Source of the DNA: Naegleria lovaniensis
Taxonomy: Eukaryota > Heterolobosea > Eutetramitea > Acrasida > Naegleriidae
Direction: 5' to 3'
Assembly (NCBI RefSeq): GCF_003324165.1
Contig: NW_025407893.1
Coordinates: forward strand, 1-58,294
DNA: 58,294 nt
The position numbers were made by a program, and so were the translations under genes. Within the stretch, counting starts at the first letter, position 1. Each line of letters begins with the position of its first letter. This document shows, piece after piece, positions 32,394-42,045 of the stretch. The notes beneath the pieces were generated by a model, which was not told the DNA's origin, ran no database searches, and worked only from the letters and a program-made list of their open reading frames with translations.

Positions 32394-34211
32394 TCAATAA
32401 ACAAAAGGTATCAAACTGTAAGGAACCATATTACAATAACGAGTCCAATCCTGTGCATATTGTCTCGAATAATACAAGTGTCTATTTCTCTCTGTCGTAA
32501 TGATATCCAATGTATTCAACATGGCATATAAGAGTGGAATGAAATAATGAAAAGTACTACTACTACTACTAGTATGGTACATGTTCATCATTCCAGTCGA
32601 AAGACCACCACCACCACCAACACTACTCGTACGACTCGTATTAAATATACCATAAAGACCACCACTACCATGAATATTCAATAAAAAGAGTGACCATACC
32701 ATTAATAATTCTCCACTCAAATCAATATTTCGACACAATAACCATCCACTATCAGCAAGAATATAGGATCCATCTCGAGAACTCACCACTCGAGGTGTGA
32801 GAGTCTTACTCAATAAAAAGTAAGGAAAGGATGAAATGGTACGATGTGGTAGTAGTACTGTCGTAGATTTCATATCATTTGTTGTAGATCCATGAAAGTA
32901 ATACTCTTGCTTGAAATACATGTATTGAGTATTGGAAATGCTCCAAATATAGTAACCTATTAAAAAGAGTACAATGGGTAGAATGGGAATGGAATCATTC
33001 ATAGTAGTAGTAATTGTACCATTAGTAGTACCAGTAGTAGTAGTATTATTCAATAATGAAACTTGATGAATTTGATGAATCAATGGTATGGTATTAAAGA
33101 ATGGTAATACAACACTCTTATCCAAGACATCCATGAGATCATTTTCACCATCATAGGAACCCATGACACTACTATTCATATAGAGTTGAATCATGTAATT
33201 ACAAATGAGGAATGTTGCAATCATTTGACATGCTACAGGATATGAAATGTATTCATACAATTCAAATTGTTTAGCAACCACACTCAACGAGAGAATGAAC
33301 CATAAATTATAACCCATATCAATGGATGGAAGTGAAATTCGAGTGGTGGTGGTTGAGGAAGAGGTGATTGGTGGTGGTGTCATTGTTTCAGCAGTAGTAG
33401 TGGGTTGAGTCGAGCTCGTCGAACTTGGACCTATATTCATCATCAAATCCTCAGCACCTGTGGTACTACCACCAATACCACTACCAATACCACCACTATC
33501 ACTACCAATACCACTATGGATTGGAATTTGCTTCATTCTCTTCTTACTTTGATAAGTAAAACTAGTTTTGGACAAACTTGCTAAAATCAATCCTCCTACC
33601 AATGAACAAGTAAAGAGTGCAATGAAATGTTCATACCATTCCACAACTGGTAATAAATTGGTGACATTCAATATAAATACTAAAAAGATATTCATAATGA
33701 ATGAATAATACATGTGATACGATGGAGAGGACATGGCAAGAATGGATTGTAAACCACTCCATAGTACAAATAATGAATACATCCAAATACAAGTATAATC
33801 ACTTGGAAGTGCATACATGAAGATTGGTTTCAAGAGTTGATCTTTCAAGAACGAATAAGAATGTGAGAAGGATGAAGGATAAATGAATTGACCATGATGG
33901 AACATTGTACATATCCATAAATAGTAGGTGAGGAAGATGGTACCAAAGAATCTCAATGCATGAATGGGTTTGAAAGGTTTCAAGAGATGCTGAACATCTT
34001 CGAGGGATGATTCTTGTTGTTGAGACTCAATAAGATCATCACTCGTTTCATCATCCACTCCACCACTAATTTCTTCTCCAATGATACTTGCTGCAGATTC
34101 GATGGTCTTTTGAATACCTTCAATGGCAGCACCAAAGCCACTACGATCACGACTCAACGCAATATTGTCTTCGTCGGCTGGATTGAGATTGGCTGCAGTG
34201 GTAACGTCCAT
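32394..34211 (-). CDS. ERG4/ERG24-family sterol reductase (DHCR7/C14-reductase-like)
   Basis: Single exon, 605 residues, ATG preceded by an A7 run. The C-terminal third carries the family signatures: IGYYIWSISNTQYMYFKQ (NADPH site region), LADSGWLLCRNIDLSGELLM (in DHCR7 [20 protein letters not shown]) and RHLYYSRQYAQDWTRYCNMV ending in PYSLIPFVY (family: KYGxxWxxYxxxVPYRxxPGxx). NLWFILSLSVVAKQFELYEY matches the mid-protein helix. The enzyme reduces a ring double bond in sterol synthesis in the ER, at C7 or C14; the sequence alone does not settle which. An insertion of Ser/Thr/Gly repeats lies near residues 230-290. The N-terminal membrane part is divergent. Confidence 0.8.
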   Translation of the reverse strand: MDVTTAANLNPADEDNIALSRDRSGFGAAIEGIQKTIESAASIIGEEISGGVDDETSDDLIESQQQESSLEDVQHLLKPFKPIHALRFFGTIFLTYYLWICTMFHHGQFIYPSSFSHSYSFLKDQLLKPIFMYALPSDYTCIWMYSLFVLWSGLQSILAMSSPSYHMYYSFIMNIFLVFILNVTNLLPVVEWYEHFIALFTCSLVGGLILASLSKTSFTYQSKKRMKQIPIHSGIGSDSGGIGSGIGGSTTGAEDLMMNIGPSSTSSTQPTTTAETMTPPPITSSSTTTTRISLPSIDMGYNLWFILSLSVVAKQFELYEYISYPVACQMIATFLICNYMIQLYMNSSVMGSYDGENDLMDVLDKSVVLPFFNTIPLIHQIHQVSLLNNTTTTGTTNGTITTTMNDSIPILPIVLFLIGYYIWSISNTQYMYFKQEYYFHGSTTNDMKSTTVLLPHRTISSFPYFLLSKTLTPRVVSSRDGSYILADSGWLLCRNIDLSGELLMVWSLFLLNIHGSGGLYGIFNTSRTSSVGGGGGLSTGMMNMYHTSSSSSTFHYFIPLLYAMLNTLDIITTERNRHLYYSRQYAQDWTRYCNMVPYSLIPFVY

Positions 34212-34324
34212 TTTTTTAAGGCTTTAAGTGTATTCACAACACAACTCTCTGGTGGTGGTGGTGGTTGATGAATTCGCGTTCAACACACTCTCGAGAGAAT
34301 CGATGGTATGTGACACAGCCACAC

Positions 34325-34345
34325 ACGCACACACACACACTCATT
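34325..34345. repeat. CA microsatellite
   Basis: A short (CA)n run, interrupted once, in the 205 bp between the sterol reductase start and the stop of the zinc-ribbon gene. No other feature seen in this gap. Confidence 0.7.
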
Positions 34346-34416
34346 CCATTAAGAACGTCAAGTGATATGATGCGTCCTGCCTGCATGAAATCCACCATGA
34401 TGCATTCTTCGAATCA

Positions 34417-36834
34417 TTATTTCATAAAATCAAATAGACTTTTTTGTGAGAGTTGTTTTTTGGTAGATTTCCTTGTTTGTGTGATTTCTTTTTTCTTGGA
34501 TGTCTCTTTTTTTCGTTTTTCCTTTGTTGTACTGCTACTACCACTGCTCTTATGAGATTTTTGATTATTTGATACACCACTACATGTATGACTCGTGTTG
34601 TTGTTGTTGTTGTTGTTGTTGTTGGTATTATTATCATTACTCGTGTTCGAGTTGATATTACTACTAGTACTATTACTATTACTACTACTGCATATACTAT
34701 GATTTACACAAGTATGATCTTCCAAACATTCTTTGATACTTCCATAATGATAGAGTGCATTCCAAAATAATTCTTCATGATTTTCATAGAGTTTTTCTGA
34801 ATTCACTTGTTGAATATTTGATAATAATTCTAATAACTTGTTTTTGGGAATGTAAGAAACAATTCGAAGGGTTGTTGTACTCGTACTAGGATCACCACCA
34901 TCGACAACTTGTTTGATGGTTAAGGATGGTTTGAATTTGTTTCTTATTGAGTTGCAATGAATACATGTCATGTAACCTGAATGTTCATTGATATTCGATT
35001 CAATATGTTGTTTTTCTAACCATTGATGACAGTGTTTACATTCTTCACCTAATAAGAAACAGAGTCCATCTGCTGATGTGAAATATAAATCATAGAGTGG
35101 TGTTGTATGAGTGGTTGTTGATATTTTTGGAGTGGTTGTTCTTGTGGTTGATGGAATAGTTATATTGGTTGTGTTCGTCTGATGAGATTCTAATATTGGA
35201 GTGTCAGTAATGGATGTGCACAACATGTTGGAACTAGGATGACCATTCTGATCATTCTGGATTGCAATAGTGCACTTCTTTCTTTTAAGCTTTAAAGTTG
35301 CGGATGAAGGGATTGTTTTTCTCTTCTTATTGGTAGGTGAGTTGGGTTCTGAGTGAGTATTGACCTTTTCATTATTAGTAGTAGTAGTAGTAATGAGAGT
35401 GGAATCTTTAGGGATAAGATGGATTGGCTCATGGATTTCTTGAGCTGTACATTTTGGTGCAACAACCTGAATACTACTACTACTATTATTATTACTATTG
35501 CTACTACTAGTACTACCACCACTACTCATCGTCTCATTGACACACTTCTCTTCTTCTTCTATTGTGGATGCAGTTGATTCTAACGCAACAATCTTATCAG
35601 GTGATGATTTTAACCAACTTTCAAATTTGTTTTTTGATCTCTCAAATGCTTTTCGATCTGCATTATTTCTAATTTTCACAACTTGTTTGGGTGCTGCAGT
35701 ATGAGTAGAGGAGGCAGATGTTGTGGATGCATGAGGTGATGATTTCTTCTTTTTTGTTGTTGTTGCTTTAGAAGGTTTGAGTAACAACACATTTAAGGGA
35801 TTCATGATGGATGGTGAATGCTTCTCCGTGGTACTTCCACAGTAAGAATTGGACTGTTGTTCTTTCACTTGACATACTTGTTGTTCATGGATATCATCCA
35901 ATAATAAATCATCTCCTAATAGAGAAGTATTCAAAGGATCATTATTCATACAAGTACTATTCATAGCACTAGAGCTTGAAGAATGGGTTGATAAAGTGGT
36001 ATTGTATCGAGACGATGGAGTTTGGAATGTGTCGTCATGAGAATTATTCATGTCATGGGTGGAAGAGTTTGTTTTTTTGGAATTTGCATTGACAATCATT
36101 GTTTCTAGTGAAAAGAGTGGTGAAGCAGATAAACGATCCGTCGTCTTATTGTCACTGCCACTACTACTATTACTACTGGATGGTATCATTAATGAAGCTG
36201 GTATTTGTGAGAATTGAATTTGTTCAAGATATTTTGATGGACTATCAGAAAAGAATTCATTTTCTTCATTCTTCGTGTCGATGGAGGATGATTGATTTTT
36301 CAGAACCACTTGCTTTTTTCTATTGTTGTCATGCAGATTTGCATGTTTTGATGATATAAAGGATCGTTTCATATCAAATTGTTGAGTGAGTTGAAGATCG
36401 AATGGAGTCATTAATTTACTCCATTTGTTTTGAGTGAGATTGGTATTGTAAATGTTATTATTCGTCAATGTTTGTAAATGATCTTGTTCCGATAATAATA
36501 TCGGAGGTGAAAGATTATTGGTTCGAGCCTTGGTAGTTGATGATGTTTTCGTTGATGAATCATTTAATGCTTTTGTATCATTGGAATAATAATTTCTATT
36601 AGCGATTCCTAAAATTGGAGAGGGTGGATCCTGATGTTTTGTTGAATCATATTGACGACTCGTGATTAATTCTTCTACATCATCACTACTCTTCTCTTCT
36701 GGATCAAAGGATTGAATCTCATCATCATCACTACTATTATCCTCTCCGATGAGTATTGTTGGACTAGGAGCACAACCATTGTTGTTGTTGCGTAAAGTGT
36801 GTAGCCTCAGTTCGGGACTACTCGGTGTTTGCAT
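34417..36834 (-). CDS. nuclear low-complexity protein with zinc ribbon and C-terminal PIP-box-like motif
   Basis: Single exon, 805 residues, ATG preceded by AAAAC. Most of the protein is Ser/Thr/Asn-rich and probably disordered. The only compact part (~575-700) begins YDLYFTSADGLCFLLGEECKHCHQW and has two CxxC pairs (CKHC and CIHC, ~27 residues apart), suggesting one zinc site. The last ~35 residues are Lys-rich (likely nuclear) and end QKSLFDFMK, close to the PCNA-binding consensus QxxLxxFF at the extreme C-terminus where PIP boxes often sit. A role at replication or repair sites is inferred from these two features only. I could not assign a family. Confidence 0.6.
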   Translation of the reverse strand: MQTPSSPELRLHTLRNNNNGCAPSPTILIGEDNSSDDDEIQSFDPEEKSSDDVEELITSRQYDSTKHQDPPSPILGIANRNYYSNDTKALNDSSTKTSSTTKARTNNLSPPILLSEQDHLQTLTNNNIYNTNLTQNKWSKLMTPFDLQLTQQFDMKRSFISSKHANLHDNNRKKQVVLKNQSSSIDTKNEENEFFSDSPSKYLEQIQFSQIPASLMIPSSSNSSSGSDNKTTDRLSASPLFSLETMIVNANSKKTNSSTHDMNNSHDDTFQTPSSRYNTTLSTHSSSSSAMNSTCMNNDPLNTSLLGDDLLLDDIHEQQVCQVKEQQSNSYCGSTTEKHSPSIMNPLNVLLLKPSKATTTKKKKSSPHASTTSASSTHTAAPKQVVKIRNNADRKAFERSKNKFESWLKSSPDKIVALESTASTIEEEEKCVNETMSSGGSTSSSNSNNNSSSSIQVVAPKCTAQEIHEPIHLIPKDSTLITTTTTNNEKVNTHSEPNSPTNKKRKTIPSSATLKLKRKKCTIAIQNDQNGHPSSNMLCTSITDTPILESHQTNTTNITIPSTTRTTTPKISTTTHTTPLYDLYFTSADGLCFLLGEECKHCHQWLEKQHIESNINEHSGYMTCIHCNSIRNKFKPSLTIKQVVDGGDPSTSTTTLRIVSYIPKNKLLELLSNIQQVNSEKLYENHEELFWNALYHYGSIKECLEDHTCVNHSICSSSNSNSTSSNINSNTSNDNNTNNNNNNNNNTSHTCSGVSNNQKSHKSSGSSSTTKEKRKKETSKKKEITQTRKSTKKQLSQKSLFDFMK

Positions 36835-36987
36835 TGTTTTTTATGAAAGCCTTTTTTCCAATTTTTGTTCTTGCGATTGATGGAAACAACAATGGAACTT
36901 CAATGTTGAATGGCCATTTTCAATATTCAAAAAACATGACTCAGATGTATTTAATACATTGCGCGTGTATCAATATTCTCGTTTTGT

Positions 36988-38536
36988 CTATTGTTGACCA
37001 CCCTTATATAAATTCAAATAATATCGTGAGGTAATTAATCTCATCACTTCATTGGTTCCTTCCAAAATGCAATGCACACGTAAATCTCTTAAATATCTCT
37101 CAACACCATATTCATTCAAATATCCATATCCTCCAAACATTTGAAGAGAATCATTGACCACATCAAAACATTCATCGGTAGCAAATCTTTTAGCCATTGC
37201 ACAAAATGTAGTTGAATGTGATGATTTCTCCATATCTAATTGAGCAGCTGCTGTTCTCACCATTAATCGAGAAGCATGAACTCGAGTAGCCATATCTGCT
37301 AATTTGAATTGTAAATGTTGGAAATTAGAAAGTGGCTTTCCAAACTGTTTTCTAGTGTGTAAATATTCACCTGCCATGTTCATGCATTGTTGAGCACCAC
37401 CAACACTACATGTTGCAATATTAATTCTACCACCATCAAGACCTTGCATGGCAATTTTGAAACCTTGTCCAATTTCACCTAAAATATTTTCTTTTTTCAC
37501 TTTGACATTGTCCATAATGACAGCACGAGTGGGTTGTGTATTCCTTTTTTAATCATCATTCAAATAATATTCCATAACAATATATCCGTACATTTCAGCC
37601 ACAAGAGTATGATTTTTAAATGAACAATATATAGTTTTCAATTTCCATTCCCAACATTAGCAATAGGAAAATAGTTTTCAAATTCCACCAATATCAACAA
37701 CATTAAACATGTAAATCCATCAATATCAATATGAACAAGTCCAAATGTACATACCATCCTAATTTCACTTCATTCTTACCAAATGATAATCCAGGTGTGT
37801 TCTTTTCAATAATGAAACAAGTAATGGCATCAGCACTCGATTCTTCCTTCTTTGAGCTTGAAGTGCCGTTGCTCACCTTGGCCATGACCAAATAAACATC
37901 ACTACTTCCACCACCACTGATAAAAGCCTTCTCTCCATTCAACACATAACTCTCTCCATCCTCACTCAATACTGCTCTTGTTCTCAATGAGGCAGCATCA
38001 CTTCCACTATTAGGTTCAGTTAAACAATACGATGCAAACTTTTCCATACTACATAACGCAGGTAAATAACGTTCCTTTTGTTGTGGAGTACCATATTGGT
38101 CAATCATCCAACAACACATATTATGAATGGTGAGATAGGCTGTGGTAGAGACATCACCCTTTGCTAATTGTTCGAAAATGATACTTGCATCCAATCGAGA
38201 AAGACCTGTACCACCATAATCGGTTGAGACATAAATACCACCAAAGCCTAATTGTGCGGCTTCTCTCAAGGTCTCCATTGGAAATGTTTTATTACGATCC
38301 CATTCCGAGACAATATGTTCTTGAAAATGTTTGTTGGTAAAGTCTTTGGCAAGTTGTTGGTATTCCAATTGTTCGGGAGTGAGATTGAATTGTTCAGAAT
38401 GAGTAATGAGTTCTTGATTGGCGGATGAAAGAAAGCGTTGTTGGAATGGAATAATGACAGCCTTCTTCAACAATTGAAGTGCTGATGGTTGCTTGTTGAT
38501 GGCTGAGGAAAGATGAATGAAGGATTGTTTCAACAT
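36988..38536 (-). CDS. ACAD8: isobutyryl-CoA dehydrogenase, mitochondrial (ACAD8-like)
   Basis: Exons 38536-37755 and 37543-36988, intron 211 nt (donor GTATGT, acceptor AAAAAG) restoring a Trp codon (LGW/NTQPTRAVI); 445 residues. The first ~40 residues are basic and amphipathic, a mitochondrial presequence. FAD and substrate-binding segments: YCLTEPNSGSDAASLRT, FISGGGSSDVYLVMAK and QMFGGYGYLNEYGV. The catalytic base Glu is in ILEGTNEVMR. GFKIAMQGLDGGRINIA and LADMATRVHASRLMVR agree with ACAD8 more closely than with SCAD or IVD. It oxidises isobutyryl-CoA to methacrylyl-CoA in valine breakdown. Length is normal for the family. The ATG at 38536 follows an A7 run; the frame upstream of it starts without ATG. 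Confidence 0.92.
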
Positions 38537-38665
38537 TTTTTTCAAGGGCAAAGTTGGCTTGTTGTTGTTGAGACCGTGTTTACAATGCTGCGGACAGTAG
38601 TGTGTGAGGGGAACAAGACTCTTTGAGAATTCTCGTTATTAAATGTCCAAGTTCAGCTCGTGTTT

Positions 38666-39430
38666 TTATTCTTGTTCTTCGTCCACAACATAATCATCTT
38701 CCTCATCTTCTTCATTCAAGAATAATTCCTCATCAATTTCATCTTCATCCACATATTGCTGTGCAGCTTCTTCACCAATTTTACTAATCAATAATTGTTG
38801 ACGCTCTTCAAAGATTTGCCTTCCAGTCTTGGCTCCAGGAAATCGTTTTGCTTTTTCTGCTCTTTCTTTTTCCATAACTTTTTGTTGTTCCTGAACAAAC
38901 TTATCACGCCATTCTTTAAAATTTTCGGGAGTGACTGGTGTTCCTCGTCCAATATTCGAAACTAAAACTTCAGAGTCCATTGTAAATCTATCCAAAGATG
39001 AGTCATTGGCTGATGATGAGGAAGTACCCGAGGCTGATGATGTTGCTGTAGTCGACTCGGATGATGATTGTTCTTGTTGATACTTGATGAGAAATTCCTG
39101 AATGGTACTAGCAAGAGTAAAAACACAAGAGGTACCCATAAATTGATTAGCAGTATCTACCAGTAATTCTTTCAATTCATTCATTGTACGATTGGTAATA
39201 TTTCCTCTTGTATTATAAATATCAAAATGAGGTATTGATGAGCTCGGATAATCATCATGATACGTTACTTCCAAAGTAATTCCAACATCATTGACTTCAG
39301 TTTCGGATTCAACAGTATATGGGAATATTTCAATTTTAAAATGAGTATCGGAAAGAAGTGTAAGTTCAGTAGGATAGATGGATTGAAGAGCCTCAATTTC
39401 CAATTGTTGTTCTTGTTGGTTGGATGACAT
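38666..39430 (-). CDS. RWD-domain protein, RWDD1/GIR2 (DFRP2)-like
   Basis: Single exon, 254 residues. The N-terminal RWD domain (~5-125) shows EIEALQSIYP, the YPxxxP-like YPSSSIP and the ending TLASTIQEFLIKY. The C-terminal half has RGTPVTPENFKEWRDKF and TGRQIFEE, then an acidic tail with EIDEELFLNEEDEED, the typical RWDD1/GIR2 C-terminus that binds the GTPase DRG2 and, in yeast, GCN1. It likely acts on translating ribosomes in the cytosol. A tRNA-type repeat element lies directly against its ATG, and the A/T run that forms its start context is one arm of the element's flanking duplication. Confidence 0.85.
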   Translation of the reverse strand: MSSNQQEQQLEIEALQSIYPTELTLLSDTHFKIEIFPYTVESETEVNDVGITLEVTYHDDYPSSSIPHFDIYNTRGNITNRTMNELKELLVDTANQFMGTSCVFTLASTIQEFLIKYQQEQSSSESTTATSSASGTSSSSANDSSLDRFTMDSEVLVSNIGRGTPVTPENFKEWRDKFVQEQQKVMEKERAEKAKRFPGAKTGRQIFEERQQLLISKIGEEAAQQYVDEDEIDEELFLNEEDEEDDYVVDEEQE

Positions 39431-39657
39431 TTTTTTTGTGATGTAGTTGCCAAGTGTGGCTCAGTAGTCAAACCTCGACTACGGCAACCTCTGGTCGAGG
39501 GTTCAGTTCCGGTCCCCTACCGAATTGTTGAAGGTGGCTTCTGTTCGTAACGAAGTTTCTACGCTCTGATCCTGGAGTGCCTGCTAAGGAGACTGCTCAG
39601 CCCTGTTCCGTGCCACTGGCGCAAAGTCTAATAAATATCAAATTTTTTTTGTGATGT
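39430..39657 (+). mobile_element. tRNA-derived SINE with 15-bp target-site duplication
   Basis: A 198 bp, comparatively GC-rich body (39445-39642) is flanked by perfect 15 bp direct repeats, TTTTTTTTGTGATGT at 39430-39444 and 39643-39657. Near its left end is a Pol III A box (TGGCTCAGTAG, 39457-39467) and, 43 bp further, a B box (GGTTCAGTTCC, 39500-39510), the spacing of a tRNA gene. CTCGAC and GTCGAG between them can pair. A non-tRNA body follows and the 3' end is A/T-rich (TAATAAATATCAAA) before the right repeat. No proper acceptor stem forms, so it is not a working tRNA gene. No second copy was noticed here. It belongs to the LINE-mobilised class by structure; the partner LINE is unknown. 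Confidence 0.75.
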
Positions 39658-39924
39658 TTCAATCCACAATAGACCGTGATGCAATTCGGCACCTACCTTG
39701 TATTGACAAGAATTGGCCAGAAATCCAAGCCTTTTTGTTGGCAAATTCCACTACTTTTTCGTCTAGTTAGAATCTCAATGGGATTCTTTGTACATATTTC
39801 TTAAATAAATTTTTTTTGGGATGTTTGCTTCCAACAAAAACCATTTTAAAAATATTCTCAAATCTCTCAACCAGTTGGTGTTGTTGTTGCAAAACGTTTG
39901 AATTTTGATCACATTCACATCATC
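39658..39924. other. intergenic spacer upstream of the RCC1-like gene
   Basis: 267 bp with no ORF of note. It has T8 near 39810 and TTG repeats near 39880. It presumably holds the promoter of the plus-strand gene that follows. Confidence 0.4.
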
Positions 39925-41865
39925 ATGATCAGCAAAATTAAAAACTTCTTTTCTTCTCCGAGTCGAACCAATGAATCGGATCAACAATCCGACATGGATC
40001 GTGTAGGTTCTGCTGCTTCTTCCAAGAGTGGTTCTAAAAATAAGAATAACAATGATCGCATGTATCGTCCTATTCATGCAACGAAACATCAACAACAACA
40101 ACAACCCTATCATATTTATTTACCTTCTTCCATCCTCTCTACCACAACAACAACAAGTCGTGAATTTCATGTCATGAAAACCAATACATATTATGGACAT
40201 TCTTCTTCGCAACTCAACACCGACCCTGAAGGCTTTATCAAACGATCATGTTTTCATTCTGTAAAACTTCCACAAGATTTCAGAAACATTGCACAAATAT
40301 TATGTGTCTCTCATAGAATTTATGTTCTCGAAGCAGGTAGTGGTCGAGTCCATGTCTATGATATTGATAATAATTCATCAAGTTTTGTTACTCCTGTTGG
40401 ATATATGATGAAATTTGATGGAGAACGATTAAAAGTAGTTGCCATTCGAGGTGATACTTATGGAATGCTCTATTTGGTCTATGATTCAACATTGAATCGA
40501 TGTGTCTTGTATGGTGGAGATCAAAATCATTATGACAATGTTGGAGTGGATGTTCCAAAACATTCCAAGAATTTAGATTGTGCACTAGCTTTTGATCCAT
40601 ATTGGGATCAGAGTGGAGGTATTGTGAATCGAGAGATTACTCATGTCGAATGTGCCTATTCATTGAGTTTTTGTGTGACCAATCATTGTGAAATTAGAAT
40701 TAGTGGTCAAGTGATTTGGTGTCGGTAAGTGAGTGGTGTGTGTTTTCATATATATTCACTCGGGACACAATGAATGGCTCTGATCTCTCTCTTTGAACTC
40801 TAATTGAACTTTAAAATTTCTCGATTGGGCTCTATGTGTACATGTATGTGCACATATACACACATTTTTAAACCAACATATGTTACTACTACATGTTACT
40901 ACTACTACATGGCATGAATGATTTGATACATTGATAAACACAACTACATGCCATTTTGATACATTGGCATGAATGATTTGACACATTGATAAACATTTCA
41001 TTATGGTAAATACACAAACATTTCATTATGGTAAACACAAATATTTCATTATGGTAAACACAAATATTTCATTATGGTAAATACAAATATTTCATTATGG
41101 TAAATACACAAATACAGACCTGGTAACACATCTACTACTTGGAAAGAAATTGTATTTACAACACGAAGACCAATTATTGATTTACAAACTCATAGTTTTG
41201 GTTTTGTTGCTCTTCTCGATGATTCGACTATTTGTGTGGGTGGAAGTAATAATCACTATGAAAACATGCATTCTGCTACAGGAAGTTATATTGATATTCA
41301 GTATATTGACAATTTGAATTATGTTCCAAAACAAATTTATTGTACAAGTTATACAACGATCGTTAGAACGAGTGAAGATAAATTTATTGAATATGGAAGA
41401 GGGTTTGCAAATCGATCCACACAAACACCACCAAATGGAACACCGTTTGTCATTGATAGTACTGCTGCACCAAATTATTCGAAACAATTTGAATCAAATT
41501 ATGTATTGGATGAAATTTATTTGAAAGGTTCAATGATCGCATCATCGTATGAGAAACCAGATTTATATTTTTTATATTCTGAAGGAGGAGTGAATGGTTT
41601 TGTGAAATTGAGTGATTATTTTGATCATTCACTTGTTATGAATCATCGAGTGAGAGGTGCTTGCAATACGTCATGTTTTGTTCTCTATGTGACCTATCCT
41701 GATACGAGTGCTACATTCACACACATGCACAAGAAATTATTTGAAATTTTATGGAGAGAAGATGCTCCATTGAGCGATGTTCACATTGTTGTGTCTGATC
41801 ATCATTATGCTCGGAGTGAGAGTACGTACTCTAGGGAGGAGGAGTCGAATGACTGTGATGAATGA
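39925..41865 (+). CDS. RCC1-like beta-propeller protein with a truncated BTB-like tail
   Basis: Exons 39925-40724 and 41118-41865 joined through a 393 nt intron (donor GTAAGT, acceptor ATACAG), phase 2; 515 residues. After an ~80-residue Gln/Asn-rich leader the sequence shows repeated blade-like blocks: ILCVSHRIYVLEAGSGRVHV, GGIVNREITHVECAYSLSFC, FGFVALLDDSTICVGGSNNH, PKQIYCTSYTTIVRTSEDKF. These are the hallmark of RCC1-type propellers. The last 40 residues, LFEILWREDAPLSDVHIVV, look like the start of a BTB domain (SDVxFxV), but the frame then turns into a Ser/Glu-rich tail and stops. Either a short tail is normal in this paralogue or the BTB domain has been lost. RCC1-BTB proteins serve as ubiquitin-ligase adaptors or GTPase regulators. 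Confidence 0.6.
40910..41117. repeat. two tandem duplications filling an intron
   Basis: Five copies of TTTCATTATGGTAAA separated by ACACAAA(C/T)A-type spacers run from ~40991 to the acceptor. A larger unit (GGCATGAATGATTTGA followed by CACATTGATAAACA-like sequence) occurs twice just before it, near 40912 and 40967. The repeat reaches to within a few bases of the splice acceptor. Confidence 0.85.
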
Positions 41866-42045
41866 TCACAAGGTTGCATCGTAGCACGTGGTGGTAGTGG
41901 TGGCGATGGTGGTGTTATCGTAGCACGTGGTGTTGTCTTCAATGCATTGAAGAGTAGATTGATTGTTAAAATGTCTTGTTGAAAAGACGAATAAATTCTT
42001 CAATTTTGTAGAAAGTAGCAGCAGCAAATTTATGTGTGATTACAA

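Noticed and set aside
34588-34770. Val-rich plus-strand ORF
   Set aside because: Antisense of the poly-Asn region of the zinc-ribbon gene; repeats of AAC read backwards give Val codons.
39445-39520. Functional tRNA gene
   Set aside because: A and B boxes have tRNA spacing, but no seven-pair acceptor stem or normal T-arm forms, and the unit continues into a non-tRNA body flanked by direct repeats. SINE fits better.
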